Below, piece by piece: positions 51,211-59,691 of a DNA stretch of 64,000 nucleotides. Under the pieces are notes generated by a model. The model searched no databases. It had not been told where the DNA came from and was given only the letters and a program-made list of their open reading frames with translations. Made by a program: the position numbers and the translations under genes. Source of the stretch: CAZSVE01 sp964610175 (lineage in GTDB: Bacteria; Pseudomonadota; Gammaproteobacteria; HK1); assembly GCA_964610175.1 (NCBI GenBank), contig CAZSVE010000004.1, forward strand, positions 3,110-67,109, given 5' to 3'. Within the stretch, counting starts at the first letter, position 1, and each line of letters starts with the position of its first letter.

Positions 51211-52929
51211 ATGCGGTTGACCGGTGCCCAAATCGTTGTTCAATTCCTGAAGGACGAAGGCGTAGAGCACGTTTTCGGCTATCCCGGAGGGGCGGTTTTG
51301 CATTTATACGATGAGATCTATAAGCAGAACCATATCAGGCACATCCTTGTACGCCATGAGCAAGGGGCTACGCACATGGCCGATGGTTTTGCGCGCGCCA
51401 CGGGGAAGCCCGGTGTGGCCCTGGTGACCTCTGGCCCTGGGGTGACCAACGCCGTTACGGGCATCGCGACGGCCTACCTGGACTCCACGCCCATGGTGGT
51501 CATTTCCGGTCAGGTGCCAAGACACCTTATCGGCAATGACGCCTTTCAAGAAGTGGATTGCGTCGGTATTACGCGATCCTGCGCCAAACACAACTTCCTG
51601 GTCAAGGATACCAGCGAGCTTGCGCTTGTTCTCAAAAAGGCCTTTCACGTGGCGACCACCGGTCGGCCCGGGCCCGTGGTGGTGGACATTCCGAAGGACG
51701 TCACGGCGGAGGTGGCCGAGTATGAATATCCAAAAACGGTAAAGATGCGTTCCTATAGTCCCGTCGTCACCGGCCATGTTGGGCAGATCCGCCGCGCCCT
51801 GGACCTGATTTTGTCAGCGGAATGTCCCATGATCTATAGCGGTGGCGGGGTGATCCTGGATAACGCCTCGGATCTCCTGGTTACCTTTACCCGCATGTTG
51901 GGCGCGCCTATTACCAATACCCTGATGGGGCTTGGTTCCTTTCCCGGGACCGACCGGCAATTTCTCGGCATGTTGGGTATGCACGGCACTTTCGAGGCCA
52001 ACATGGCCATGCACGAATGCGATGTATTGATCGCCATCGGTGCGCGTTTCGATGACCGGATCACCGGGGATATCGAGCGCTTTTGTCCCTATGCGAAGAT
52101 CGTTCATGTGGATATCGATCCCTCTTCCATCGCCAAGAATGTTCGCGTCGATGTTCCCATCGTGGGTTCCGTGACCAGTGTATTGACGGAATTCGTGCAT
52201 CAGATGGAGACATCCGAGCGGAAACCGGATCCCAGAGCGCTCGATGCCTGGTGGGATCGAATCCGGCAATGGCGGACGGTGGAATCCCTGAACTACGAGC
52301 ATTCCGATACCGCCATCAAACCCCAATATGTCATCGAAAAGCTCTACGAGATCACGAAAGGGGATGCCTTCGTGACCTCGGATGTGGGGCAGCATCAGAT
52401 GTGGGCGGCGCAGTATTACAAGTTCAATGCGCCGCGTCACTGGATCAACTCCGGTGGGCTCGGCACCATGGGCTTCGGAATGCCGGCCGCCCTCGGTGCC
52501 AAGGTTGCCCACCCCGATGAAACGGTGGTTTGCATAACCGGTGATGGCAGCATCCAGATGTGCATTCAGGAATTGTCTACCGCCAAACAATACGATTTGC
52601 CCATCAAGATCATCAGCCTCAACAATCGTTATCTCGGGATGGTACGGCAATGGCAGGAGTTCTTTTACGATAATCGTTATTCTCAAACCTATCTGGAATC
52701 CCTGCCGGATTTCGTGAAACTGGTGGAGAGCTATGGCCACGTGGGTATGCGGATCGAGAAACCTCAAGACGTGGAGGGTGCGCTCCGAAAAGCACTTGCC
52801 ATGAAGGATCGCCTGGTATTCATGGAATTCGTCACCGACGCCACGGAAAATGTCTATCCCATGATGGTGGCAGGCCAGGCGCACAATGAGATGTTGTTAT
52901 CGGCGCAGAGTCGGGTGGAGAATTTGTGA
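51211..52929 (+). CDS. ilvI: Acetolactate synthase large subunit
   Basis: Thiamine-diphosphate and FAD enzyme that starts valine, leucine and isoleucine synthesis. The start at 51211 (MRLTGAQIVVQFLKDEGVEH) follows GGAGAGG. The 572-residue chain has FGYPGGAVLHLYDEI, the ThDP-activating Glu in RHEQGATHMADGFAR, VALVTSGPGVTNAVTG, the FAD region, and the ThDP motif GDGSIQMCIQELST with NNRYLGMVRQWQ. It is of the IlvI/IlvB type of proteobacteria. The regulatory subunit gene (ilvH/ilvN) and ilvC, which normally follow, are absent; an AT-rich region begins right after the stop. Confidence 0.96.
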   Translation: MRLTGAQIVVQFLKDEGVEHVFGYPGGAVLHLYDEIYKQNHIRHILVRHEQGATHMADGFARATGKPGVALVTSGPGVTNAVTGIATAYLDSTPMVVISGQVPRHLIGNDAFQEVDCVGITRSCAKHNFLVKDTSELALVLKKAFHVATTGRPGPVVVDIPKDVTAEVAEYEYPKTVKMRSYSPVVTGHVGQIRRALDLILSAECPMIYSGGGVILDNASDLLVTFTRMLGAPITNTLMGLGSFPGTDRQFLGMLGMHGTFEANMAMHECDVLIAIGARFDDRITGDIERFCPYAKIVHVDIDPSSIAKNVRVDVPIVGSVTSVLTEFVHQMETSERKPDPRALDAWWDRIRQWRTVESLNYEHSDTAIKPQYVIEKLYEITKGDAFVTSDVGQHQMWAAQYYKFNAPRHWINSGGLGTMGFGMPAALGAKVAHPDETVVCITGDGSIQMCIQELSTAKQYDLPIKIISLNNRYLGMVRQWQEFFYDNRYSQTYLESLPDFVKLVESYGHVGMRIEKPQDVEGALRKALAMKDRLVFMEFVTDATENVYPMMVAGQAHNEMLLSAQSRVENL

Positions 52930-53173
52930 TTTTGGTGATTTCGCGGTCATCTTGTGGAGCGATATGACCGCGCGAAATCATGAAATTACATGGCCCTTTG
53001 GGAAAGCTGTTTTTTGGGGCCATTTCGGCGCATTGGTGTGTATTGCCGACAGCAATAAAATGGAGTGAAAAATGAGCGACAGCTTTTTGAAGGTGTACGA
53101 TTGTTATGTGGCTTTTTTATCTGAATGAAATTGGCCCAAAACCGATCAGGGAAGTCTTAGGTTCTTTTGGATC
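52930..53173. other. Intergenic region after ilvI
   Basis: 244 bp, becoming AT-rich. A short in-frame start MSDSFLKVYDCYVAFLSE at 53072 gives no recognised product. Confidence 0.45.
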
Positions 53174-53673
53174 CTATTCAAATTCAAGGCCCATAATATT
53201 AATGGATACTGACCGGATTTCTTGTTCATTTATACCTGTACCTTCTGAATGCGATAAGTCTAATTCACTTACCTGGCTTATTGATGGGTTTCCATTACAG
53301 CGAATAAAAAGATTGATTTGCTGAGACGGGTTCAAGCGAGCAGATTCAATGCTTAGCTCGTTGTTGCTTTTAGTTACTGGTAATGAGGAAGGAGATGCTT
53401 TGTAATTCTCAATTGGTGAACTTGTTTTTATACGTAAGATAATGTTTTCAGTGTCTGAAATTACCACGGCTCGTTACTGCAACAGCAATAGGAGTATATA
53501 GCACATCAGCTAAAAAGGATTTTGGTATCCAAAAATCCGAAAGTTGAGATAGCTTGTATGTCAACTTTGATACTTTTCTATTGCTGAAATGAATATATAT
53601 AGCCCAAATTAATGCTATACCAGCAATTACAACCGAAACTAATCGCGATTAGTATTGTATTATTGAATTCCAT
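53174..53673 (-). pseudogene. Membrane-anchored protein of unknown function, two frameshifts
   Basis: Reading the minus strand from ATG at 53673, the frame opens MEFNNTILIAISFG and must shift to continue with VVIAGIALIWAIYIHFSNRK, a clear membrane helix. It then runs SKLTYKLSQLSDFWIPKSFL, ADVLYTPIAVAVTSRG and shifts again near 53465 into VISDTENIILRIKTSSPIEN. It ends INIMGLEFE. The three pieces join without gaps, so this was one protein of about 165 residues with an N-terminal anchor. I do not recognise it. Either it is a pseudogene or the assembly has two indels. Confidence 0.6.
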
Positions 53674-53699
53674 GCGTTATTTTTTATAGCTATCTTGAT

Positions 53700-54092
53700 T
53701 TGAACCACACTTTTCAAGGCATAGGAACAGATATTAGATTCAAACATTCATACAGATCTGTTTTATCTTCGACCTTTCATAAAAACCAATTCATCTGGCT
53801 TATGGGTAAGACACAATTTGTATTGCTCACTATCATCGAGGCCAAAAAGGGAGATTTGGACAGGGGGTTCAATCAGCTCACGGCGGAATTGATAGTCCTC
53901 GATAAAACGGAGGAAAAAGATACCCCGGTATTGCTCCATGGTGCTGATCTGTGGCGTTTTGGCGTCCTGCAAAGAAACGAAAGCAGTATACATAGAGATT
54001 TGCATACCTACCGCGTGCCGGAGGATCTCGAACAAACATTTTCGATTATTATTGGGATCTTGAATCGATGGGCCATATCTTTGCGGAAATAG
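53700..54092 (+). CDS. PD-(D/E)XK-like protein, probably N-terminally truncated
   Basis: A 130-residue frame starting at TTG. The block VLLTIIEAKKGDLDRGFNQL, then TAELIVLDK and VLLHGADLWRFGVLQRNE, matches the pattern of small nuclease-fold proteins (E-x-K with a following helix, then a strand for sensing). The usual N-terminal Asp-bearing part is not evident, so the gene is truncated or uses a distant start. It overlaps the next gene by 25 bp, suggesting co-expression. AT-rich with unusual codon use compared with neighbours, so probably acquired. Confidence 0.55.
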   Translation: MNHTFQGIGTDIRFKHSYRSVLSSTFHKNQFIWLMGKTQFVLLTIIEAKKGDLDRGFNQLTAELIVLDKTEEKDTPVLLHGADLWRFGVLQRNESSIHRDLHTYRVPEDLEQTFSIIIGILNRWAISLRK

Positions 54093-54448
54093 CGTTGACC
54101 AATCCGCGTCGACTGGACCTTGCGCCGGCGAGGGTTACTGCCTTGGCGGATACCGGCGCGCTGATGCTTTGCATACCGGAACACGTGGCCAGTCAATTGC
54201 ACCTCGATACGAAATCCCTGCGAGAGGTCTCCGTTGCGGATGGTCGCAGTATGACAGTTCCTTATGTAGGACCGATAAAGGTTGCTTTCCAAAAGCGATT
54301 TTGCTACGTGGGTGCGCTTGTGCTGGGGGATGAAGTATTACTGGGCGCGATTCCCATGGAAGATATGGATTTGGTGCTCGATCCTGGACGTCGTGAAATA
54401 ACGGTGGATCCGAAAAGCCCTGATATTCCCCATGCGCGAGTGAAATAG
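54068..54448 (+). CDS. Clan AA (retropepsin-like) aspartic protease family protein
   Basis: A 126-residue protein with a single aspartyl-protease fold. The catalytic motif is TALADTGALMLCIPEHVA (Asp-Thr-Gly), followed by LHLDTKSLREVSVADGRSM and then VLGDEVLLGAIPMEDMDLVLD, the hydrophobic-Gly core near the end. Such short soluble proteins occur widely in bacteria and are predicted to work as dimers; their targets are unknown. It overlaps the upstream nuclease-like gene, so the two probably form a small accessory cassette. Confidence 0.82.
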   Translation: MGHIFAEIALTNPRRLDLAPARVTALADTGALMLCIPEHVASQLHLDTKSLREVSVADGRSMTVPYVGPIKVAFQKRFCYVGALVLGDEVLLGAIPMEDMDLVLDPGRREITVDPKSPDIPHARVK

Positions 54449-54976
54449 CGTCAGGCTTACCGAAATTTCAATATCGAGAAAATCCCGAAAATTCGCCTCA
54501 GAATAAATACTTTAGTAAAAGAGCAAGAGAATAGAGTTTTCAATATCTACCTCATGGATGCGTCGTAATCGTTTACGAATCTTGCTCCACAAAGCGGGAC
54601 AGTCTACAACTTTGCATACCAAAATTGTTTCGAAGAATTTTCATATCTGAATGGCGGCTATCGTACTATCTCGAATGTTGTCCATCTGGATACCTGTGAA
54701 AAATCATGGACCCGAAAAGCCTGCGGAATTTTCCGATTAATTTGTTTATTTCCTGCTCAGCTTCGCAGATGGATCGAGTTTCAATAGGATCGACTTCCCT
54801 CTGAATTTACCAACTCATGCCTTGTCGGTTTGAGGCAAGGCTTCGCTGGATATGTGTCATAAATGTATTCGATCTCTAATTTTTCCTTGAATAATCCTTA
54901 CGCCCCGTAAAGCCGAACCATATGATTTTGCTCCATTTATAATTTTACGGAGTGAAATCATGAGTGGAGAAAAATC
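54449..54976. other. Intergenic region before meaB
   Basis: 528 bp with a CTAG repeat at 54743-54850. The AT-rich part 54470-54720 shows nothing I can name. Confidence 0.55.
54743..54850 (-). repeat. CTAG repeat, diverged middle
   Basis: Contains CAGATGGATCGAGTTTCAAT; ends AAGGCTTCGCTGG. Confidence 0.85.
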
Positions 54977-56107
54977 ATGGCCGATGACATAAAAAGACCC
55001 GACTGGGTACCAAAAGAAGCCGGTGAGGAATTCACTACCACGGTAATGAAAGGTGTCGATGGCGGCCACGATGGGCTCAGCACCGATAATATTCCTCGTA
55101 GTCCATTCAGGCCCGCATCCCCCAAACGCCGTCACTTGTCTGCGGACGAATACGTAAAAGGCGTTCTCGATGGCGAGCGCAATGTGTTGGCTCGAACCAT
55201 TACCCTGGTGGAAAGCAACGCGCCCGCGCATATGGCCATGGCCCAGGAGGTATTGCGGCAGCTTTTGCCCCATAGCGGTAAGTCCATCCGCGTTGGGATT
55301 ACCGGGGTTCCGGGGGTCGGCAAGAGTACGGCTATCGAAGCACTGGGGCTCTACTTGCTGAAGAAAGGTCATAAAGTGGCGGTGCTGGCCGTGGACCCGA
55401 GCAGCAAAGTCACTGGCGGCAGCATATTGGGTGACAAAACCCGGATGGAGGATTTATCCCGTGATCCACGGGCCTTTATTCGCCCTTCCCCCTCTGGGGG
55501 CACCCTGGGCGGCGTAACCCGCAAGAGTCGCGAAACGATTCTGGTATGCGAGGCTGCCGGATTCGATGTAATCCTGGTGGAAACAGTGGGTGTCGGTCAA
55601 AGCGAAACCACAGTGCGCCAAATGGTGGATTTCTTTCTTTTGATGATGTTGGCTGGTGCTGGGGATGAATTACAGGGAATCAAAAAAGGCATCATGGAAC
55701 TTGCCGATGCCCTGGTCATCAACAAGGCCGACGGTGGTAACAAGCCACGGGCACTCGCCGCCAAGCTGGAATACAATCGTGCCCTTACCTATCTGGCTCC
55801 GGCTACCGAGGGATGGGAGACGCGCGCATACATCTGCTCCGCTACCACGGGTGAGGGCATCGATAATCTTTGGTCGGTGGTGGAGGCGTTTCGAAACCAG
55901 ACCCTTGGCGCCGGAATCCTGGAGAAACGGCGACGCACACAGATCCTGGAATGGGTCTATGCCATGGTAGAGGAGTATTTACAGAATAGCTTCTATCAAC
56001 ATGCCGGGGTGAAGGCATTACAAAGCCGCATCGAGCAGGATGTGATCAGCGGGGAAATGCCACCCACGAGCGCCGCAAAACAGCTCATCGAGGCGTTCGA
56101 GAGGTGA
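54977..56107 (+). CDS. meaB: Methylmalonyl-CoA mutase-associated GTPase (MeaB/ArgK)
   Basis: G3E-type GTPase that protects and reloads B12-dependent mutases. The 376-residue protein has the P-loop GITGVPGVGKSTAIEALGLY, the switch region with VDPSSKVTGGSILGDKTRME, the block FIRPSPSGGTLGGVTRKSRE, the switch DVILVETVGVGQSETTVRQM and the base-recognition NKAD. The C-terminal dimerisation arm (EYNRALTYLAP, then EWVYAMVEEYLQ) is present. No methylmalonyl-CoA mutase gene is beside it. A strong terminator follows. With the hydratases and aldehyde dehydrogenase here it hints at propionate or 3-hydroxypropionate metabolism, but that is inference. Confidence 0.95.
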   Translation: MADDIKRPDWVPKEAGEEFTTTVMKGVDGGHDGLSTDNIPRSPFRPASPKRRHLSADEYVKGVLDGERNVLARTITLVESNAPAHMAMAQEVLRQLLPHSGKSIRVGITGVPGVGKSTAIEALGLYLLKKGHKVAVLAVDPSSKVTGGSILGDKTRMEDLSRDPRAFIRPSPSGGTLGGVTRKSRETILVCEAAGFDVILVETVGVGQSETTVRQMVDFFLLMMLAGAGDELQGIKKGIMELADALVINKADGGNKPRALAAKLEYNRALTYLAPATEGWETRAYICSATTGEGIDNLWSVVEAFRNQTLGAGILEKRRRTQILEWVYAMVEEYLQNSFYQHAGVKALQSRIEQDVISGEMPPTSAAKQLIEAFER

Positions 56108-56191
56108 GGGCTCTCATAACCGGATCGAGTTATCGAGGCATGGGTCGACGGTGCGGCGGTACGACGAAACAGACAAGAGATAGGAAAAGAT

Positions 56192-56230
56192 AAAAACCCG
56201 CGAGTCGAAACTTCGAAACGCGGGTTTTTT
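56192..56230 (+). terminator. Intrinsic terminator after meaB
   Basis: AAAACCCGCG pairs with CGCGGGTTTT, with a loop holding an inner TCGAAACTTCGA hairpin, then TTTTTTG. 84 bp past the meaB stop. Confidence 0.88.
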
Positions 56231-56351
56231 GTGTTTTCAGCATCGCCCGGAACGATCATCGAAGAGATATTTCCCACAAGGGACAGCGCCCCTATTGGAA
56301 AATATCGAGCTTCCTGGATGCTCTTTGGCTTTCTTACTGAAGGATTGGAAT

Positions 56352-56447
56352 GAGAAGCATGTTAGCGCTTCGCGCCAAGACTGGAGCAGGGTGGGCCTTG
56401 GCACATGCACCGATTTTTTCGGGATCTTTGTTCTTCCGATTTCTAAA
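56352..56447 (+). repeat. Family-B repeat, partial copy
   Basis: GCATGTTAGCGCTTCGCGCC, AAGACTGGAGCAGGGTGGGC and CGGGATCTTTGTTCTTCCG match 10460-10545. Confidence 0.7.
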
Positions 56448-56462
56448 TATGATTCTCCGAAT

Positions 56463-56560
56463 CTCTCATTTCGAATGGCCCATTCTTCGATGACATTGGC
56501 CCATTACTAAAGTGGCAACACACAGTGTCGCCCACCAGGTGGATGCTTACATTTCCACCA
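56463..56560 (+). repeat. Family-D repeat, partial copy
   Basis: ATGGCCCATTCTTCGATGAC, TTGGCCCATTA and GGCAACACACAGTGTCGC, in the order seen at 5960-6030. It directly borders the 3' end of glgC. Confidence 0.6.
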
Positions 56561-56565
56561 TCCTG

Positions 56566-57891
56566 CTAATCGATCTTGACGGTATCATCATCGGCATTCC
56601 GATGGATATGAATGTTCTGCCCCAGCATCTCCGGGGTAACCAATACAACACCTTTATCCGTCCGATAGAAGCGTTCGGCATCAAGCACGGGATCTTCCCC
56701 GATCACAGTGCCCTCGGGGATTCGACAACCCCTGTCGATCACCACTTTTTTGATTCGGCAGTTGCGACCGATGTCGGCCTCTGGTAGCACAACGGCATCC
56801 TCGAGTTCCGCGAAGGAATTGACCCTGACCGCGGAGAACAATAATGAACGGCGCAGGGTTGCGCCAGAGATCACGCAACCACCAGATACCATGGAATCCG
56901 CGGCCATGCCCCGGCGAGTGTCGTCGTCGAACACGAACTTGGCAGGTGGCTGTTGCTCCTGATAGGTCCAGATGGGCCATATCTTGTCATAGAGGTTGAG
57001 TTCCGGATTGACGCTGATGAGTTCCATATTGGTTTCCCAAAAGGCATCCACCGTCCCCACATCGCGCCAGTACGCCTGTTTTCCGGTGGAAGGATCACGG
57101 AACGGATAAGCAATGACATTACTGTCGGAAATAACGGAAGGAATGATGTCCTTGCCGAAATCATGACTGGATGTCTCCGAATCCGCATCTCGGATGAGCT
57201 GCTCGTACAGGAACTCGGTATCGAATACATAGATCCCCATGGAGGCGAGGGCGATATCGGTGTGCCCCGGCACCGGCTGCGGATTGGCGGGCTTCTCGTT
57301 GAACTCTATAACGCGCTTGTTCTCATTTACCGTCATCACGCCGAATTCCCTCGCGTCGGCCAGTGGTACCTCCAAACAACCTACGGTCATATCCGCTTTT
57401 TCCTGTACGTGGGCGGCGATCATGGTCCCGTAGTCCATCTTGTAGATGTGGTCACCAGCCAGAATCAATACATATTTTGGGTTTTGGATGCGGATAAGAT
57501 CGAGATTCTGGTATAGGGCATCTGCTGTTCCCGCATACCAGGATTCCGTAGTGCGTTGAGAAGCGGGAAACAATTCGACGAATTCCCCAAACTCACCTCG
57601 GAGGAACCCCCACCCCTTGTGTACATGGCGAATCAGAGAATGGGATTTGTACTGGGTCAGTATCCCGATGCGCCGTACCCCGGAATTGATACAGTTGGAA
57701 AGTGGAAAATCGATGATACGGAATTTCCCACCGAACGGAACAGCGGGTTTGGCACGCCACAGGGTCAGATGTTTGAGCCGCGAGCCGCGCCCTCCGGCCA
57801 GAATCAGTCCCAAGGTTTCACGAGTTATCTGACTGATGAAGCGATGCGTGTGTGGAATTGCTTCATGGCTGGCATTATTCTCTATATTCAT
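56566..57891 (-). CDS. glgC: Glucose-1-phosphate adenylyltransferase
   Basis: Makes ADP-glucose for glycogen. The 441-residue chain has GLILAGGRGSRLKHLT (nucleotide loop), KPAVPFGGKFRIIDFPLSNC, AGTADALYQNL with the catalytic Asp region, ILAGDHIYKMDYG, and VIEFNEKPANPQP with the substrate Lys. The left-handed beta-helix ends RRSLLFSAVRVNSFAELED, then IPEGTVIGEDP. Length and motifs fit bacterial GlgC. No glgA or glgB gene is next to it; it is a single-gene unit between repeats. Confidence 0.97.
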   Translation of the reverse strand: MNIENNASHEAIPHTHRFISQITRETLGLILAGGRGSRLKHLTLWRAKPAVPFGGKFRIIDFPLSNCINSGVRRIGILTQYKSHSLIRHVHKGWGFLRGEFGEFVELFPASQRTTESWYAGTADALYQNLDLIRIQNPKYVLILAGDHIYKMDYGTMIAAHVQEKADMTVGCLEVPLADAREFGVMTVNENKRVIEFNEKPANPQPVPGHTDIALASMGIYVFDTEFLYEQLIRDADSETSSHDFGKDIIPSVISDSNVIAYPFRDPSTGKQAYWRDVGTVDAFWETNMELISVNPELNLYDKIWPIWTYQEQQPPAKFVFDDDTRRGMAADSMVSGGCVISGATLRRSLLFSAVRVNSFAELEDAVVLPEADIGRNCRIKKVVIDRGCRIPEGTVIGEDPVLDAERFYRTDKGVVLVTPEMLGQNIHIHRNADDDTVKID

Positions 57892-58077
57892 GGGATTTTT
57901 ACCGTGTAATCTTGATGAGTTCGAAGGGGGTTTTCATGCATGTCGAGGTGGGTGGCACCCTCTCGAATCATGAAAGTTTATCTTGATAGTTGGATATTTA
58001 TCGGTTCGAAGGCGCCGCGAAGCGGGAAATACCATGTATGGATTCATCAGAGCTCAATCTGTGCTCGAATGCATGGT

Positions 58078-58191
58078 CTAGCGAAGCTTCGCCTCGAACC
58101 GATGAAGCGTGATTTGGTCGTAGTAAAGCAAAACTAGCGAGCGTTTTGTAAAACTTGATTTATTTGCGAAGATGAGTGGGAAATAAACGAA
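58078..58191 (+). repeat. CTAG repeat, full copy
   Basis: Starts CTAGCGAAGCTTCGCC, ends GTGGGAAATAAACGAATT, with a small duplication AGCGAGCG in the middle. Confidence 0.9.
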
Positions 58192-58529
58192 TTCAATGAA
58201 CCTTCGCAAAGGGGACCGGCATTCCCCAGGCCCATTATATATTCCCAGTGGTAGAAACATGTTGAAGGAGTGGCCACGAATAACCGCGCGATTTGGCCGC
58301 GTGCGCAAAACCACGGACGTGCCAGTTTATAGCGCCGTATCCTGTGGTGTGCACTGACCTGCGTCAAAGGATCCCCAAGGCTTGCGGAACCGGGTGGTTC
58401 ATGGCATCCCGAACCCAAAAGCGCCGTTGTAGGGGACCCAAAAACGAACGCACGGAATCTCCAGCACCGGCCCCCGAAGATGGAACACGATTCGGCAGGA
58501 GTCGCCTCTATCCGTAGCAGCCACGGCCC

Positions 58530-58577
58530 CACCTGGCGAGGCTTCGCTTTGAGCCGATGAAGCGCGATTTGGTATTA
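58530..58577 (+). repeat. CTAG repeat, 3'-truncated
   Basis: CTGGCGAGGCTTCGCTTTG and GAAGCGCGATTTGGTATTAG only; truncated just before the next copy in opposite orientation. Confidence 0.8.
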
Positions 58578-58591
58578 GGCGCTTAGCTAAT

Positions 58592-58700
58592 TTGTTTATT
58601 TCCCGCTTAGCTTCGCAAATAAGTCGAATTTTACAAAGCACCGATTTTGCTTTACCGATGCTTAGGTCTGCTTTGTCGGTTCGAGCACAAGCTTCGCTAG
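58592..58700 (-). repeat. CTAG repeat, full copy
   Basis: Almost identical to the copy at 17293-17400. Ends AAGCTTCGCTAG. Confidence 0.93.
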
Positions 58701-58913
58701 GCGTTAAGACAAACATGTTGGTAACAACAGCGTTTGCTAATATTCGATGCTTTTGGGTTTCTGTTGTTCTCTGGAGGAGAACCTCTTTTTCCGAGTGCAG
58801 TCTCGGAAAAAGCCTGGGCTCTTCTCTGGAAAATCTTCGACAAAACGATCTAAAGGATTTTCCCGCTGGTTCCCAAGCGCAAGAACTCTTTTCCGGCTAT
58901 GCCGGGTCGGGTA

Positions 58914-58976
58914 GAGAAAAATTGGCGTTTTGTAAAACTCGACTCATTTGCGAAGATTAAGCGGGAAATAATCAAA
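58914..58976 (+). repeat. CTAG repeat, 5'-truncated
   Basis: Retains AAAATTGGCGTTTTGTAAAA to GCGGGAAATAATCAAATC. Confidence 0.82.
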
Positions 58977-59011
58977 TCGATTCGAGCGGAATTTTCATGC
59001 GGGCCGACGTT

Positions 59012-59458
59012 TCAACAAAACCCCTCCTCGGGGAAGCCATCGAATCCGGCCTTTTTATACAAACGCCTTGCCTCCTCCAGGTCCTTTTCCACGCCTCGAC
59101 CTTCTTCGTACAGTCTGGCAAGCGTCGTCATCGAACCTATCAGTCCTTTTTCACCAGCCCGACGAAACCATTTCGCTGCCTCGGCCTCGTTCTTTTCCGT
59201 GCAATCGCCCTCCAGGTACATAAAGCCCAGGCCATGTTCGGCAAGCCCAAATCCCGCTTCGGCTGCTTTATGCATCCATTGCTTCGCCATCTCCTCGTTG
59301 CGGACGTTCCCAAGACCATTTTGGTACATCACTGCAAGACGAAACTGGGCATCCGGGTTTCCATCTTCGGCCAGCGGAGCCAATAGCTGTGTGGCGCGGC
59401 GGAATTCTTTGGCCTCGAAGGCGGCGATTCCACTTGCTAAATCCATATTGATATCCAT
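59012..59458 (-). CDS. Sel1-like tetratricopeptide repeat protein
   Basis: A 148-residue soluble protein made of Sel1-type helical repeats. Visible units are NPDAQFRLAVMYQNGLGNVR, EMAKQWMHKAAEAGFGLAEH, GLGFMYLEGDCTEKNEAEA and AKWFRRAGEKGLIGSMTTLA, then LYEEGRGVEKDLEEARRLYK. This gives about three to four repeats of 36 residues. There is no signal peptide. Such proteins are protein-protein adaptors; the partner is unknown. It is a single-gene unit. Confidence 0.9.
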   Translation of the reverse strand: MDINMDLASGIAAFEAKEFRRATQLLAPLAEDGNPDAQFRLAVMYQNGLGNVRNEEMAKQWMHKAAEAGFGLAEHGLGFMYLEGDCTEKNEAEAAKWFRRAGEKGLIGSMTTLARLYEEGRGVEKDLEEARRLYKKAGFDGFPEEGFC

Positions 59459-59535
59459 GGTATTCTCGAAGTATCTGTTTTGTGTCGAAAAAATTCTATC
59501 GCGTGAGGTTGTTTCAAGACATGTCGGTTCGTTAT

Positions 59536-59647
59536 TTTTTTATTTCCCGCTCGGCTTTGCTGATGAGCCGAGTTTTACAAGCACCAATTTTGCCTTACCG
59601 ATGCCGAATCGTGCCTTGTCGGTTCGAGCACAAGCTCCGTTCGCTAG
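59536..59647 (-). repeat. CTAG repeat, full copy
   Basis: Plus-strand reading TTTATTTCCCGCTCGGCTTT to AAGCTCCGTTCGCTAG. Confidence 0.9.
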
Positions 59648-59672
59648 GGATCGATATCATTCCGACGAAAAC

Positions 59673-59691
59673 CCTGGCGAGGCTTCGTTAG
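59673..59691 (-). repeat. CTAG repeat remnant supplying the aldehyde dehydrogenase stop codon
   Basis: Only CCTGGCGAGGCTTCGTTAG is left. TTA at 59688-59690 is the TAA stop on the minus strand. Confidence 0.7.

Larger units (their letters stand above)
57892..59011. other. Large repeat-filled intergenic region
   Basis: 1120 bp without a convincing gene. It holds CTAG repeats at 58078-58191, 58530-58577, 58592-58700 and 58914-58976. The unique stretch 58193-58529 is GC-rich with several short inverted runs (CCCGAACCC, GAACCGGGTGGTTC near 58388-58401) and might encode a structured RNA, but it matches no RNA I know. Confidence 0.6.

Noticed and set aside
54977..56107. Arginine/ornithine transport ATPase (old ArgK name)
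   Set aside because: The G3E GTPase motifs and VDPSSKVTGGSILGDKTRM block identify a mutase chaperone; the transport name is obsolete.
58193..58529. 6S RNA, SRP RNA or RNase P RNA in the unique stretch
   Set aside because: None of the conserved core motifs of these RNAs was found, although the stretch is GC-rich with short inverted runs.
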